Shown here: piece after piece, positions 28,204-37,290 of the stretch | How positions within the stretch are numbered: position 1 is the stretch's first letter | Layout of the letters: the number at the start of each line of letters is the position of its first letter | From: Pseudomonadota bacterium | GTDB taxonomy: Bacteria > Pseudomonadota > Gammaproteobacteria > Steroidobacterales > Steroidobacteraceae | DNA length: 64,000 nucleotides | Assembly (NCBI GenBank): GCA_018240525.1 | Contig: JAFEFN010000013.1 | Span: 372,001 to 436,000, forward strand | Direction: 5' to 3' | The notes under the pieces: generated by a model | Seen by the model: the letters and a program-made list of their open reading frames with translations, nothing else | Told to the model about the DNA's origin: nothing | The model's database searches: none | Position numbers and translations under genes: made by a program

Positions 28204-29670
28204 ATGCGCATTCTCGAAGAAGCTCTCACCTTCGACGACGTCCTCCTGGTTCCGGCTTACTCGGAAATTCTCCCACGCGAGGCCGATCTTTCCACCCACA
28301 TCACGCGGCGCATTCGCCTGAATGTCCCGCTGATCTCGGCGGCCATGGACACGGTGACCGAAGCGCGCCTGGCGATCACGATCGCGCAGGAAGGCGGCAT
28401 GGGCATCATCCACAAGAGCATGACCATCGAGGCCCAGGCCCGCGAGGTCGGCCGCGTCAAGAAATTCGAGAGCGGGGTCATCAAGGACCCGATCACCGTT
28501 TCGCCGACGATGAGCATCCGCGAGGTGCTCGAACTGACGCGCTCGCGCGGCATCTCGGGTGTCCCAGTCGTGGTCGGCAAGAAACCGGTCGGCATCGTCA
28601 CGCACCGCGACCTGCGCTTCGAGGACCGCTTCGAGGCGCCGGTGTCCTCGGTCATGACACCGCAGGAGCGCCTCGTCACGGTGCGCGAGGATGCCCCCAA
28701 GGATGAAGTGCTGGCGCTGCTGCACAGGCACCGCATCGAGAAGCTGCTGGTGGTCAACACCGCCCAGGAACTGGTCGGCATGATCACCGTCAAGGACTTC
28801 CAGAAGGCCACGGAATTCCCGCGCGCCTGCAAGGATGACGGCGGCCGCCTGCGCGTGGGCGCCGCGGTCGGCACCACGCCGGACACCATAGACCGCGTGG
28901 CTGCCCTGCGTGAGGCCGGCGTCGATCTCGTCGTCGTCGACACCGCGCACGGTCACTCCAAGGGCGTGATCGACACGGTCCGGCGCATCAAGGCGCGCTG
29001 GGAGGACTGCCAGGTCGTCGCCGGCAACATCGCCACCGTGGAGGCCGCACGCGCCTTGGTGGACGCGGGTGCCGACGCCGTCAAAGTGGGCATCGGGCCC
29101 GGCTCGATCTGCACGACGCGCATCGTCGCCGGCGTCGGGGTGCCGCAGATCTCGGCGGTCGCCAACGTGGCCGAGTCGCTGCGCGATACGGACGTCACCG
29201 TGATCTCCGACGGCGGCATCCGCTTCTCCGGGGATATCGCCAAGGCCCTGGCCGCCGGCGCGCACGCGGTGATGATCGGCGGACTGTTCGCCGGCACCGA
29301 GGAGTCACCGGGCGAGGTCGAGCTCTACCAGGGCGCCTCGTACAAGTCCTACCGCGGCATGGGCTCGCTCGGCGCCATGGGGGAACGGCACGGCTCGGCC
29401 GATCGCTACTTCCAGGACGCCGCCTCGGAGCTGCAGAAGCTCGTGCCGGAAGGTGTCGAAGGGCGCGTGCCCTACAAGGGCAGTATCGTCACCATACTGC
29501 ACCAGTTGTCAGGCGGCCTGCGCGCGGCCATGGGCTATACCGGCAGCCGCAACATCACCGAGATGCGCACGCGACCGGTCTTCGTGCGCATCACCACGGC
29601 CGGCGTGCGTGAGAGCCACGTACACGACGTCTCGATCACGAAGGAGGCACCCAACTACCGGGTGTCCTAG
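28204..29670 (+). CDS. guaB: Inosine-5'-monophosphate dehydrogenase
   Basis: NAD-dependent oxidation of IMP to XMP, the first committed GMP step. The 488-aa protein begins [20 protein letters not shown], co-linear with other GuaB proteins, so ATG 28204 is secure; the TTG at 28198 lies inside the -10 box. Residues about 95-205 are two CBS domains. The catalytic cysteine is in [13 protein letters not shown], the flap in [10 protein letters not shown], and the phosphate-binding loop in [11 protein letters not shown]. guaA follows after 10 bp, forming the guaBA operon. Confidence 0.97.
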   Translation: MRILEEALTFDDVLLVPAYSEILPREADLSTHITRRIRLNVPLISAAMDTVTEARLAITIAQEGGMGIIHKSMTIEAQAREVGRVKKFESGVIKDPITVSPTMSIREVLELTRSRGISGVPVVVGKKPVGIVTHRDLRFEDRFEAPVSSVMTPQERLVTVREDAPKDEVLALLHRHRIEKLLVVNTAQELVGMITVKDFQKATEFPRACKDDGGRLRVGAAVGTTPDTIDRVAALREAGVDLVVVDTAHGHSKGVIDTVRRIKARWEDCQVVAGNIATVEAARALVDAGADAVKVGIGPGSICTTRIVAGVGVPQISAVANVAESLRDTDVTVISDGGIRFSGDIAKALAAGAHAVMIGGLFAGTEESPGEVELYQGASYKSYRGMGSLGAMGERHGSADRYFQDAASELQKLVPEGVEGRVPYKGSIVTILHQLSGGLRAAMGYTGSRNITEMRTRPVFVRITTAGVRESHVHDVSITKEAPNYRVS

Positions 29671-29680
29671 TCCCAGCGAC

Positions 29681-31306
29681 ATGGCAAGCGTTCCCAAGTC
29701 TGCCGGTGCCCCTGCTACTGCGGCCGCCCCGCATCCCGATATCCATGCGCACCGCATCCTGATCCTGGATTTCGGTGCGCAGTACACGCAGCTGATCGCG
29801 CGCCGCGTGCGCGAGATGGGCGTCTACTGCGAGATCTACCCCTGGGATGTCACGGACGCCGAGGTGCGCGCCTTCGCCCCGCGCGGGATCATCCTCTCCG
29901 GCGGCCCCGAGTCGGTCACGGACAAGGACCCGCCGCGCGCTCCCGGTGTCGTGTTCGATCTCGGCGTGCCGGTGCTCGGCATCTGCTACGGCATGCAGAC
30001 GATGGCCCAGCAGCTCGGCGGCCGCGTCGCCCCATCGACCGAGCGTGAATTCGGCTACGCCGAGGTGACGATCACCGGCACGTCCAGGCTGCTGGACGAT
30101 CTGGCCGACCGGCGCGATGCCGCAGGCAACGCGGTGCTGGACGTGTGGATGAGCCACGGCGATCGCGTCGATCAGCTGCCCGGCGGCTTCGTCGCCACCG
30201 CCTCGACCGGCTCGATCCCCTACGCGGCGATGACCGATGAACGGCGCCGCTTCTACGGGGTGCAGTTCCACCCCGAGGTCACGCACACCGCGCAGGGCGC
30301 GCGTCTGCTGGAGCGCTTTGTGCGCGAGATCAGCAGCTGTGACGCGCTGTGGAGCGTCGGCAACATCATCGAGGACGCCACGGCACGGGTACGCGCGCAG
30401 GTCGGCAGCGGCAAGGTCCTGCTCGGGCTCTCTGGCGGGGTAGACTCCTCGGTGGTCGCGGCCCTGCTGCACCGCGCAATCGGTCCCAAGCTGGTCTGCG
30501 TCTTCGTCGATCACGGCCTGCTGCGCCTCGGTGAGGGCGAGCAGGTGATGGCGACTTTTGCCCAGCACCTCGGCGTGCGCGTCATCCGGGTCGATGCTGA
30601 AGCGCGCTTCCTTGCGGCGCTCTCGGGCGTTACCGACCCGGAAGCCAAGCGCAAGATCATCGGCCGCCTGTTCGTCGAGGTGTTCGACGAAGAGGCGCGC
30701 AAGCTCACTGGCGTGCAATTCCTCGCCCAGGGCACGATCTATCCGGACGTCATCGAGTCGGCCGGTTCGCGCACCGGCAAGGCGCACGTCATCAAGTCCC
30801 ACCACAATGTCGGCGGCCTGCCAGAGAAGATGAATCTGACGCTGGTCGAGCCGTTGCGCGAGCTGTTCAAGGACGAAGTGCGCCGCCTGGGCGTGGAACT
30901 CGGGCTGCCGCGCGAGATGGTGTACCGTCATCCGTTCCCCGGTCCGGGCCTGGGAGTACGCATCCTCGGCGAGGTGCGCAAGGAGTACGCCGACCTGCTG
31001 CGCAAGGCCGACGCCATCTACATCGACGAGCTGCGCAAGCACGACCTGTACGATAGGACCAGCCAGGCCTTCGCCGTGTTCCTGCCCGTGCGCTCGGTCG
31101 GGGTCATGGGGGACGGCCGGCGCTACGACTATGTCGTCGCACTGCGCGCCGTGGAGACCGTCGACTTCATGACAGCCCACTGGGCACGCCTGCCCTACGA
31201 CTTTCTCGACCACGTCTCGCGCCGCATCGTCAACGAGATCAGCGGGATCTCGCGCGTCGTCTACGACATCTCGGGCAAGCCGCCCGCCACGATCGAGTGG
31301 GAGTGA
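29681..31306 (+). CDS. guaA: GMP synthase (glutamine-hydrolysing)
   Basis: Amidates XMP to GMP. From ATG 29681 (541 aa), the N-terminal class I glutaminase has the nucleophile in GICYGMQ and the His/Glu pair in QFHPEVTHT. The ATP-pyrophosphatase domain has the P-loop LSGGVDSSV. The C-terminal dimerisation domain has [16 protein letters not shown] and ends TIEWE. A non-homologous 20-residue Ala/Pro stretch precedes the first conserved block ([19 protein letters not shown], key residues LDFGAQY). The start follows the guaB stop by 10 bp. Confidence 0.97.
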   Translation: MASVPKSAGAPATAAAPHPDIHAHRILILDFGAQYTQLIARRVREMGVYCEIYPWDVTDAEVRAFAPRGIILSGGPESVTDKDPPRAPGVVFDLGVPVLGICYGMQTMAQQLGGRVAPSTEREFGYAEVTITGTSRLLDDLADRRDAAGNAVLDVWMSHGDRVDQLPGGFVATASTGSIPYAAMTDERRRFYGVQFHPEVTHTAQGARLLERFVREISSCDALWSVGNIIEDATARVRAQVGSGKVLLGLSGGVDSSVVAALLHRAIGPKLVCVFVDHGLLRLGEGEQVMATFAQHLGVRVIRVDAEARFLAALSGVTDPEAKRKIIGRLFVEVFDEEARKLTGVQFLAQGTIYPDVIESAGSRTGKAHVIKSHHNVGGLPEKMNLTLVEPLRELFKDEVRRLGVELGLPREMVYRHPFPGPGLGVRILGEVRKEYADLLRKADAIYIDELRKHDLYDRTSQAFAVFLPVRSVGVMGDGRRYDYVVALRAVETVDFMTAHWARLPYDFLDHVSRRIVNEISGISRVVYDISGKPPATIEWE

Positions 31307-31754
31307 ATAGGGCTCTATCGGAGCACCCGCAGCTAAATCATTTGAAGGACGAGTTCTGGGGCAGAACTGGCAATTACTCCTTTCGGCCGGCTGGCACCGC
31401 TCTGATGGCCGGCTTCGCGGGTCGCAACAGCGAATTCGCTTTCAAGTCGTCGTCTCGCCGACTAGGGATAATCCCTAATGGATAGGCAACTGCGCGCCGT
31501 GCAGCCTTTAATTATTATCTCCGGCGGCCATTGTCGACGCGACGCGAACTTCTAACCGGGGCTGGGATTGCCGGTGCCCTTCCGCTTCGCTTTCATCATC
31601 AGCTGGTAGCGGCTCCTGCGGTTCGGCATGAATTCACCCCCTGGCTCGGAATCGGGGACGCAGGTCCCGATATGGTCGTTCAGTGCGGGCTCTCGCTTGC
31701 CGCGGTCTGTGCGCCGGCCGGTCAGCTCCGCAATCGACACCTGGTGGATAGCCC
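31307..31754. other. 448-bp gap, lower GC, no convincing gene
   Basis: The base composition shifts toward A+T right after guaA. It holds a 15-bp palindrome, an AT-rich stretch (TTAATTATTAT near 31508), and on the minus strand an open frame whose end (31552-31700) looks protein-like, with a basic RRSRYQLMMKAKRKG segment, but has no convincing start. It may be the remnant of a lost gene. Confidence 0.4.
31463..31477. promoter_or_regulatory. Perfect palindrome TAGGGAT-A-ATCCCTA, candidate operator
   Basis: Two 7-bp arms about one central base, in the AT-richer gap downstream of guaA and about 280 bp upstream of the DUF6920-like gene. The shape is that of a dimeric-regulator site, for example a LuxR/NarL-type response regulator. 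No regulator gene is adjacent. Confidence 0.35.
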
Positions 31755-32609
31755 ATGTTGAAAATGGCTCTCTGGATCCTCGCGGGACTGGCCATCGTGC
31801 TAGTGATCTTGTCGGCGTTCGGAGAGATTCGCTGGCACGACAAGTCACGCGAGCTTCTTGCCAAACTCGAAGCGACGCGAACGGTGTCGGCATCAAAGCA
31901 ATTCAATGCCGGCGAGTTGGAGACATTGCCGCCTCCCGTTCAGCGCTACCTGCGCTTAGCCCTGACCGAGGGGCAGCCGCTGGTTGCAGCCGTCAACCTT
32001 GCGCATGCGGGCACATTCAACCCCAGCGAAGCTACAGAGATGTGGAAGCCATTCGAATCGACCCAGCGTGTCATCCCGCACGGGCCTGGTTTCGTGTGGA
32101 ACGCATCGATGTCGATGCTCCCAGGAATACATGTTCGAGTCCATGATGCCTACGTGGCCGGGGAAGGCGATCTGCGACCGTCGATATTGGGCCTCTGGGA
32201 CCTCACTCACCTGCGTGGCAATGGAGACATCGCGCAGGGAGAGCTGCTGCGGTTCTTGGCCGAGGCCGTGTGGTATCCCACCGCCCTGCTGCCGAGTCAA
32301 GGCGTGCGGTGGAACGAAGTGGACGCATATTCGGCGCGCGCAACTTTGGATGACGCGGGGGTTTCCGTCTCGCTCACGTTCCGCTTCGGCGATGACGGGT
32401 TGGTCTCGTCGATTCGGGCCGCGGCGCGCGGCCGCATCGTCGGCGGCAAAGTAGTTCCCACACAGTGGGAGGGGCGGTGGTGGAACTACCGGTCTGTTGA
32501 TGGCATGCGCATTCCCATGAATGGCGAGGTCGCGTGGATGCTACCCGAGGGCCCGAAACCTTATTGGCGCGGCCAGGTTGCTAGGGTCGACTACGAATTC
32601 ACGCACTGA
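31755..32609 (+). CDS. DUF6920 (formerly DUF6544)-like protein with N-terminal membrane anchor
   Basis: A 284-aa protein of unknown function. An N-terminal hydrophobic segment (residues 4-22, MALWILAGLAIVLVILSAF) anchors a beta-rich domain. The signature pattern is PPPVQRYLRLAL, then FVWNASMSML, EAVWYPTALLPSQGVRWNEVDAYSARATL (key residues YPTALLP and WNEVDA), and GRWWNYRSVDGMRIP near the end. These match the uncharacterised DUF6920 family by recollection. It has lower GC and more mixed codon use than neighbours and is probably acquired. Converges with the alpha/beta hydrolase 72 bp away. Confidence 0.65.
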   Translation: MLKMALWILAGLAIVLVILSAFGEIRWHDKSRELLAKLEATRTVSASKQFNAGELETLPPPVQRYLRLALTEGQPLVAAVNLAHAGTFNPSEATEMWKPFESTQRVIPHGPGFVWNASMSMLPGIHVRVHDAYVAGEGDLRPSILGLWDLTHLRGNGDIAQGELLRFLAEAVWYPTALLPSQGVRWNEVDAYSARATLDDAGVSVSLTFRFGDDGLVSSIRAAARGRIVGGKVVPTQWEGRWWNYRSVDGMRIPMNGEVAWMLPEGPKPYWRGQVARVDYEFTH

Positions 32610-32681
32610 CCCCCGGATGGAGCAGCGCGCCCGAGCAAGCCGGGATGATTCCGTACGCGCGCACCAGTGTGTTTGGCGGGT

Positions 32682-33656
32682 TCATGGTGGACGGGCGATG
32701 GCTTTGCCGAGGTGCGTGAGGAGTTCATTCGTGACTTGCTTCTGGTGACCTACAAGCAGATGACCACCCGACGGATAACCAACGAATCGTGCGCCTGGGA
32801 TTTCACCGGCGGTATACCGAGCCCGCTCGTATGTCCCGTAGAGATCGTCTTGAGCGCTGATGACCAGGGTGGGCGCGCGAACTTGTTCGAGTGCAAAGCG
32901 CGACAGATTTGTGGTGACGATGCCATCATTCACTAACCCCACCCTGCGCTCACTAACTGGCATGACAAAGTCCAGGAAATTCTCGACGCGTTGCCGTTCG
33001 TCGGCGTCGACCGCATCGAGTAGTTCCGGAGGCGTAGCCAGGACGTGTCGAACCAAGATCTTGCGCATCACCTTGGTCGCCACCCAAAACGGGTAGTCCC
33101 ACCGCATGACGGTCACTAGAATCGTCGCCAGGCCGGGAGGCGCACTCGCTCCCGCGCCCTCAGCGTTCGGCATGAACGTCGCCGGAACCAGTAAAACGAG
33201 CGCGCTCACTCGTTCCGGGTGTCTGATGGCCATTTGCATCGACGACGGTGCGCCGGCGGACGCGCCGATTACGGCGACTCGGTCGATTTTCAAGTGGTCA
33301 AGCAGGCATGCAAACGCATCGGCCTGAGCCTGCGAGGATGCATCCTCGTTTGGCAACGGTGTGCCGAGGTATCCAAATCGGGACGGCGCAATCACCCGAT
33401 AACCATGCCGAACTAGATCGGCGGCCATCAGCAGACTCTGATCAATACCGCCGCCGGACCCATGTACCACCAATATGGGTAAGCCATAACCGACGACGGC
33501 ATACTCGGTGGAACACATCGGCGCGTATTGATGTTCCCGGGCGATTCGCATCCGCGCCGCGATCAAATCATGTCGATACGGGACGAGACTCATCGCCAGC
33601 GCAATAACAGCCGCTGACGCCACCACGAGGACGCTATAACGTATACACCGACGCAC
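32682..33656 (-). CDS. Alpha/beta hydrolase with N-terminal membrane segment
   Basis: A 324-aa serine hydrolase. Residues 7-24 are hydrophobic (signal or anchor). The fold shows the oxyanion HGSGGG at 65-70, the nucleophile elbow GASAG (131-135, S133), an acid in ISAQDDLYG and the late SGGHLLVGH histidine. Substrate unknown; it resembles the broad esterase/haloperoxidase-like class. Its lower GC and A/T-ending codons fit the same accessory block as the DUF6920-like gene, with which it converges. Confidence 0.8.
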   Translation of the reverse strand: MRRCIRYSVLVVASAAVIALAMSLVPYRHDLIAARMRIAREHQYAPMCSTEYAVVGYGLPILVVHGSGGGIDQSLLMAADLVRHGYRVIAPSRFGYLGTPLPNEDASSQAQADAFACLLDHLKIDRVAVIGASAGAPSSMQMAIRHPERVSALVLLVPATFMPNAEGAGASAPPGLATILVTVMRWDYPFWVATKVMRKILVRHVLATPPELLDAVDADERQRVENFLDFVMPVSERRVGLVNDGIVTTNLSRFALEQVRAPTLVISAQDDLYGTYERARYTAGEIPGARFVGYPSGGHLLVGHQKQVTNELLTHLGKAIARPP

Positions 33657-34051
33657 GACAGCCCCATATGTATTCGTGTAGGTCGCGACCGGGCAATACG
33701 TGGAGTTCCCTAGTCATGCCGAGCGACCCGGCCGCGCGAGCGCCTGACCACGCGCCCCGCTTAGCTGTGGTTCGATGGAGTATTGCCCTGCATGGGCGGC
33801 AGGGATCTTCCCGACCGATGTACGCCGGCGCACGCCCGCCGTGAACCTTGCCCACGGCGAGTAGGTCGCATCTGTCAGCATCGACTGACATGACATGACT
33901 GCATCTGAGGACGTCCTGCCCACGCGGCCGCAACAGACGTAGTCGAACGGCGGCGAGCTGCCTATTCTGTGCGCATGTGCACCCTCCGCCACAGACCGCA
34001 GGCATGCCGCGCGCCGCCGCGCAGTTCCCACAGCGTCGGCGGACGCACCCG
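33657..34051. other. 395-bp gap with a candidate promoter for the barrel gene
   Basis: No supported gene. The sequence returns to high GC along its length. A weak promoter-like pair lies at 33940-33968. Minus-strand open frames here are rich in Arg/Cys/Pro with no recognisable fold and look like noise. Confidence 0.4.
33940..33968 (+). promoter_or_regulatory. Weak candidate promoter for the duplicated barrel gene
   Basis: TAGTCG, a 17-bp spacer and TATTCT; the start would be near 33975, giving a leader of about 77 nt. Confidence 0.3.
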
Positions 34052-35038
34052 ATGAGGACTCGTGCTACCGCAAGACGGTGTCTTGCCAGCTGCGCATCAC
34101 TGCTCGCGCTCTGCGGCGGCGTCGCCGGCGCCCAGGAGATATACCTGCTGGGGGGTGCCGAGCAGACACGGAGCCAGGGGGAACACACCTATGCCTACGG
34201 GTTCGAGTACACGCACAACCTGAGCGAGCACTTCTTTGCCTCCTACGGATACTTGAACGAAGGCCACGTCACGGACCACCATCGGGACGGCGTCAGCGGC
34301 CAGATCTGGCTGCGGCTACTGAGCCGCGACCGTCGTTGGGACCTCGCGCTCGGCGCCGGACCCTACCGTTACTACGACACCACGACTGATCAGAGCGACG
34401 GCACAACAATTGACGCGCACGGCTGGGGCGGGCTCTTCAGCGCCGCGGTGCACTGGTATATCCGTGCGCCATGGATCGCTCAGCTGCGCTACAACCACGT
34501 GCAGGTGGGCTCGAGCATCAGCACGGACTCGCTGCTGCTTGGGATTGGCTGGCAGCTGGACGAGGCACAACGCCCAGGGCCTGTGGTCCCGCCTGCGCGT
34601 TATGGCTTTGACTCCCCGTTCCGTAACGAAATCAGCGGGTTCGTCGGCAACAGCATCGTCAACAATTTCAATTCACCGACGGGTGCAGCCTGGATGCTGG
34701 AATACCGGCGCAACTGGACGCCGTATATCGACCTGACGGGCTCCTTCATCGATGAAGGTGACGCAAAGGCCATCAAGCGTCAGGGAGTTGCCGCACAGGT
34801 CTGGCTGACCCGCTCCTTTTGGAACCAGCGCGCCAGCGTCGGCATCGGGGCGGGGCCCTACTTCGCGCGCGACAAGGACCAGAACGACACCCACGTGCGT
34901 GTGCTCGGCCTGGGCACGACCACGCTCAACATCCTTGTGACCGACCGGCTGAACGTCAGGATTTCGTGGCATCGGACCCTCACCTCCTACAGTCGCGACA
35001 CCGACGTCCTGCTCGCAGGCCTGGGTGTGCGCTTCTGA
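34052..35038 (+). CDS. Outer-membrane protein with internally duplicated barrel
   Basis: A 328-aa exported protein of unknown function. The signal peptide ends at VAGA (residue 27). The mature part consists of two related halves, about 29-168 and 193-328. Equivalent pieces are EYTHNLSEHFFASYGYLNEG and EYRRNWTPYIDLTGSFIDEG; SGQIWLRLLSRDRRWDLALG and AAQVWLTRSFWNQRASVGIG; GAGPYRYYDT and GAGPYFARDK; TDSLLLGIGWQL and TDVLLAGLGVRF. Each half is about the size of an 8-strand barrel and the protein ends in Phe, as outer-membrane barrels do. ATG 34052 is used because it puts the signal peptide at the start. Confidence 0.75.
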   Translation: MRTRATARRCLASCASLLALCGGVAGAQEIYLLGGAEQTRSQGEHTYAYGFEYTHNLSEHFFASYGYLNEGHVTDHHRDGVSGQIWLRLLSRDRRWDLALGAGPYRYYDTTTDQSDGTTIDAHGWGGLFSAAVHWYIRAPWIAQLRYNHVQVGSSISTDSLLLGIGWQLDEAQRPGPVVPPARYGFDSPFRNEISGFVGNSIVNNFNSPTGAAWMLEYRRNWTPYIDLTGSFIDEGDAKAIKRQGVAAQVWLTRSFWNQRASVGIGAGPYFARDKDQNDTHVRVLGLGTTTLNILVTDRLNVRISWHRTLTSYSRDTDVLLAGLGVRF

Positions 35039-35070
35039 GTGTGCGGTTCCGCGGGCTGCCGCCCCTGGAG

Positions 35071-35093
35071 GCGCCGACGGGTTCAGCCGGCGC
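35071..35093. terminator. Possible bidirectional hairpin between convergent genes
   Basis: GCGCCG (35071-35076) pairs with CGGCGC (35088-35093). It includes the stop codon of the TIR gene. No T-run. Confidence 0.3.
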
Positions 35094-37095
35094 TTGCGAC
35101 CGGCATGTGGACGCTCTCCAGGAACGCCGCGAAGCGGGGATCGGCGCCGAGCGAGTCGAACAAGGGATCATGCCGTGTCCAGATGATCCCCGGATCGTGG
35201 CGCTCGCGCGCGTTGTCCAGCCACTCGAAGGCTTTGTCCTTCTGACCGAAGAAGGCGTACGCCTCGGCGACCTGAAATTCGCCGCCGGCTGAATTGGCCA
35301 CCAGATCGTCCAGCGCGGCCTGCGCCTCCTTCTGGCGGTGTGCCGCGAAGTAACCGAGCGCGAGGCCGTTGCGGCGCCAGGTCAGGTCAGGCTCGGCTTC
35401 GAAGGCTGCGATCGCGGCGTCGGGCTGATTCAGCTGCAGCAGCGCGCGGCCGAGCTCGTAGTGCAGCCCCGGGAACTGCGGGTTGAGCTCGATCGCCCGC
35501 TTGAGCACGACCACAGCTTCGGCGGACTGCCGGTCGTAATAGAGGCCGCGGCCCAGATACTTGCGCGGCAGCATGTTGAGCGGGTCTGTGTCCACGGCCT
35601 GGTGAAAGAAGCGGATCGCTGCGGCCGGCGTCCGGATGGCCGCGCTCAGATGACCCTGGATCTGCATGACCAGCGGGTCATTCCGGTCGAGCGCCGACGC
35701 CTTGTCGAGGAGGCGTTCAGCGACCGACCAGTCGTGCTCGAACTGCATGTTCGTGGTCGCGAAAGCTGCGTACCCCACCGTGTACGACGGGTCGAGCGCG
35801 ATCGCACGCTGCGCTGCCTGCATCGCCTGTTGATGCATCTCGGGCATGTCGATCTCACCGCCCTGCGCGATCTGACGATTGTGGGCATAGGCAAGCCACG
35901 CCCAGGCCTGCGCGTAGTTCGGATCCAGGTGCGTGGCCTGCTGAAACAGGTCCACTGCCTGCCCGAGGCCCTCCACCGAGTCGCTCCCCATCACATAGCG
36001 TCCCTTGAGGTACAGGTTGTGCGCCTCGGTGCTGGCGGTCTGCTTGCCGGTGTCCACCGGCGCCAGCAGAGCCGTCTTCAGCTGCTCGGCCACGGCGCTG
36101 GCGATGTCGTCCTGCACGGCGAACACGTCCCGGACTTCACGGTCGTAGGATTGCGACCAGAGGTGGAAGCCGTTGTCGGTCCGCACCAGCTGCGCGGTGA
36201 TGCGCACGTGGTCGCCGGACTTGCGGACGCTGCCCTCGAGAACGTGGGTAACCCCGAGTGCGTGTCCGATCTCCCCAACGGTCGCCGACTTACCCTTGAA
36301 CGAGAAGGACGAGGTCCGCGCCGGGACCCGCAGGTTCGGAATCCTGCTGAGCACGTCGATGAGTTCCTCCGACAGTCCGTCGGAGAAGTACTCCTGGTCG
36401 TGCTTCTCGCTCATGTCGGTGAAAGGCAGGACGGCCACCGATTTCTCCGTCGCGACCGGGGGCTCGACGGCAACGGAGGCCGCGGGCGGCCGGCCCTGCA
36501 GCTGCTGCCACGGCCTGAAGACGGCCAGGGCGGCGCCGAGAACCAGGATGGCCGCCAGGGCACCGTAAAGGCCCTTGCGCTGCACGCGCCCCGGCACCCG
36601 GGCAGCCGGCGCGGGCGCGCCTGGGCTTACGGGGCCCTCGGCGCGTGGGGCCGGCGAAGGCGAGACCAGGAGTGCCCGGACACGCTGGCTGAATGCTGCC
36701 GGCACCTCGCCGGCGTGCGTGCGCGTCCATTGCACCCGCAGGAACGAATCCGGGACGTCGGCCTGTGATTCCGGGGTGGAATCGATGCACACCGGCAGGA
36801 TGAAGGTCTTGTTGCGGGACATCATCTGGGTGCGCTGCTCGGCGAGCGCCCATTCGAGGCGGAAGTACCCTTCGGGCCTGGATGCCGTGTTTTCGGAGAT
36901 GATGGGAATGAACAGCGCGCAGTCGCGGATCTGGCGGCGGATGGTCTGGTCCCAGGCATCGCCGCCGCGCAGCTCGCTCTGGTCAAACCAGACCTCCACG
37001 CCCGCGGCGCGCAGCGACTCGCACAGGCTCCGGGCCGCCACGGCGTCCTGCGAGGCGTAGCTGAGAAAGACCGCCTGGGTGGTCGCCCCGCTCAT
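35083..37095 (-). CDS. TIR domain, transmembrane, TolB-like and TPR protein
   Basis: A 670-aa protein from ATG 37095. Residues 7-143 are a TIR domain (AVFLSYASQD, VWFDQSELRGGD, FIPIISENT) with a glutamate in FRLEWALAE (E81) at the place of the catalytic Glu of NADase-type TIRs. A Pro/Ala linker leads to one membrane helix (about 176-194). Residues about 218-343 are the TolB-like module (COG5616 type: SVAVLPFTDMS, FSDGLSEELIDVLS, LEGSVRKSGDHVRITAQL). From about 358 on are tetratricopeptide repeats. The layout is cytoplasmic TIR, single membrane pass, periplasmic sensing or scaffold part, or the reverse. GTG at 37146 is an alternative start. Function unknown: signalling or defence. Confidence 0.82.
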   Translation of the reverse strand: MSGATTQAVFLSYASQDAVAARSLCESLRAAGVEVWFDQSELRGGDAWDQTIRRQIRDCALFIPIISENTASRPEGYFRLEWALAEQRTQMMSRNKTFILPVCIDSTPESQADVPDSFLRVQWTRTHAGEVPAAFSQRVRALLVSPSPAPRAEGPVSPGAPAPAARVPGRVQRKGLYGALAAILVLGAALAVFRPWQQLQGRPPAASVAVEPPVATEKSVAVLPFTDMSEKHDQEYFSDGLSEELIDVLSRIPNLRVPARTSSFSFKGKSATVGEIGHALGVTHVLEGSVRKSGDHVRITAQLVRTDNGFHLWSQSYDREVRDVFAVQDDIASAVAEQLKTALLAPVDTGKQTASTEAHNLYLKGRYVMGSDSVEGLGQAVDLFQQATHLDPNYAQAWAWLAYAHNRQIAQGGEIDMPEMHQQAMQAAQRAIALDPSYTVGYAAFATTNMQFEHDWSVAERLLDKASALDRNDPLVMQIQGHLSAAIRTPAAAIRFFHQAVDTDPLNMLPRKYLGRGLYYDRQSAEAVVVLKRAIELNPQFPGLHYELGRALLQLNQPDAAIAAFEAEPDLTWRRNGLALGYFAAHRQKEAQAALDDLVANSAGGEFQVAEAYAFFGQKDKAFEWLDNARERHDPGIIWTRHDPLFDSLGADPRFAAFLESVHMPVASAG

Positions 37096-37147
37096 GGCCG
37101 GCCCGCTCGTGCCGCCGGTGCGGTTGTCCTGCTCGTCATCGGTCACT

Positions 37148-37153
37148 ATCGTA
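37148..37153 (-). promoter_or_regulatory. Candidate -10 box for the TIR gene
   Basis: TACGAT on the minus strand, about 53 bp before ATG 37095 but only 1 bp before the alternative GTG 37146, which favours the ATG as the real start. Confidence 0.3.
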
Positions 37154-37290
37154 GTGGAATGCGCTCCCGCTGTGCACGGCCGATGGGCGGGTGCGTTATG
37201 GCCATCATCGCCCGACGCAGAGCCTACTCAGACGTGCATCCATCCAGGGCATTGCAGGATCCCGCGGGCGGCGTCGCGCCCCGTGTGGGC

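Noticed and set aside
31297..31485. A 62-codon plus-strand frame beginning inside the guaA end
   Set aside because: Start overlaps guaA without a ribosome-binding site and no family is recognisable.
31552..31896. Minus-strand frame ending in RRSRYQLMMKAKRKGTG
   Set aside because: The end looks protein-like, but the front half is antisense to the DUF6920-like gene and no start is convincing. Possibly a gene remnant, so not called as a CDS.
33634..34188. A 184-codon minus-strand frame in the gap before the barrel gene
   Set aside because: Cys/Arg/Pro-rich, overlaps both neighbours and has no known fold.
35338..36768. A 476-codon plus-strand frame opposite the TIR gene
   Set aside because: No recognisable domain; the minus strand encodes TIR, TolB-like and TPR modules in one frame.
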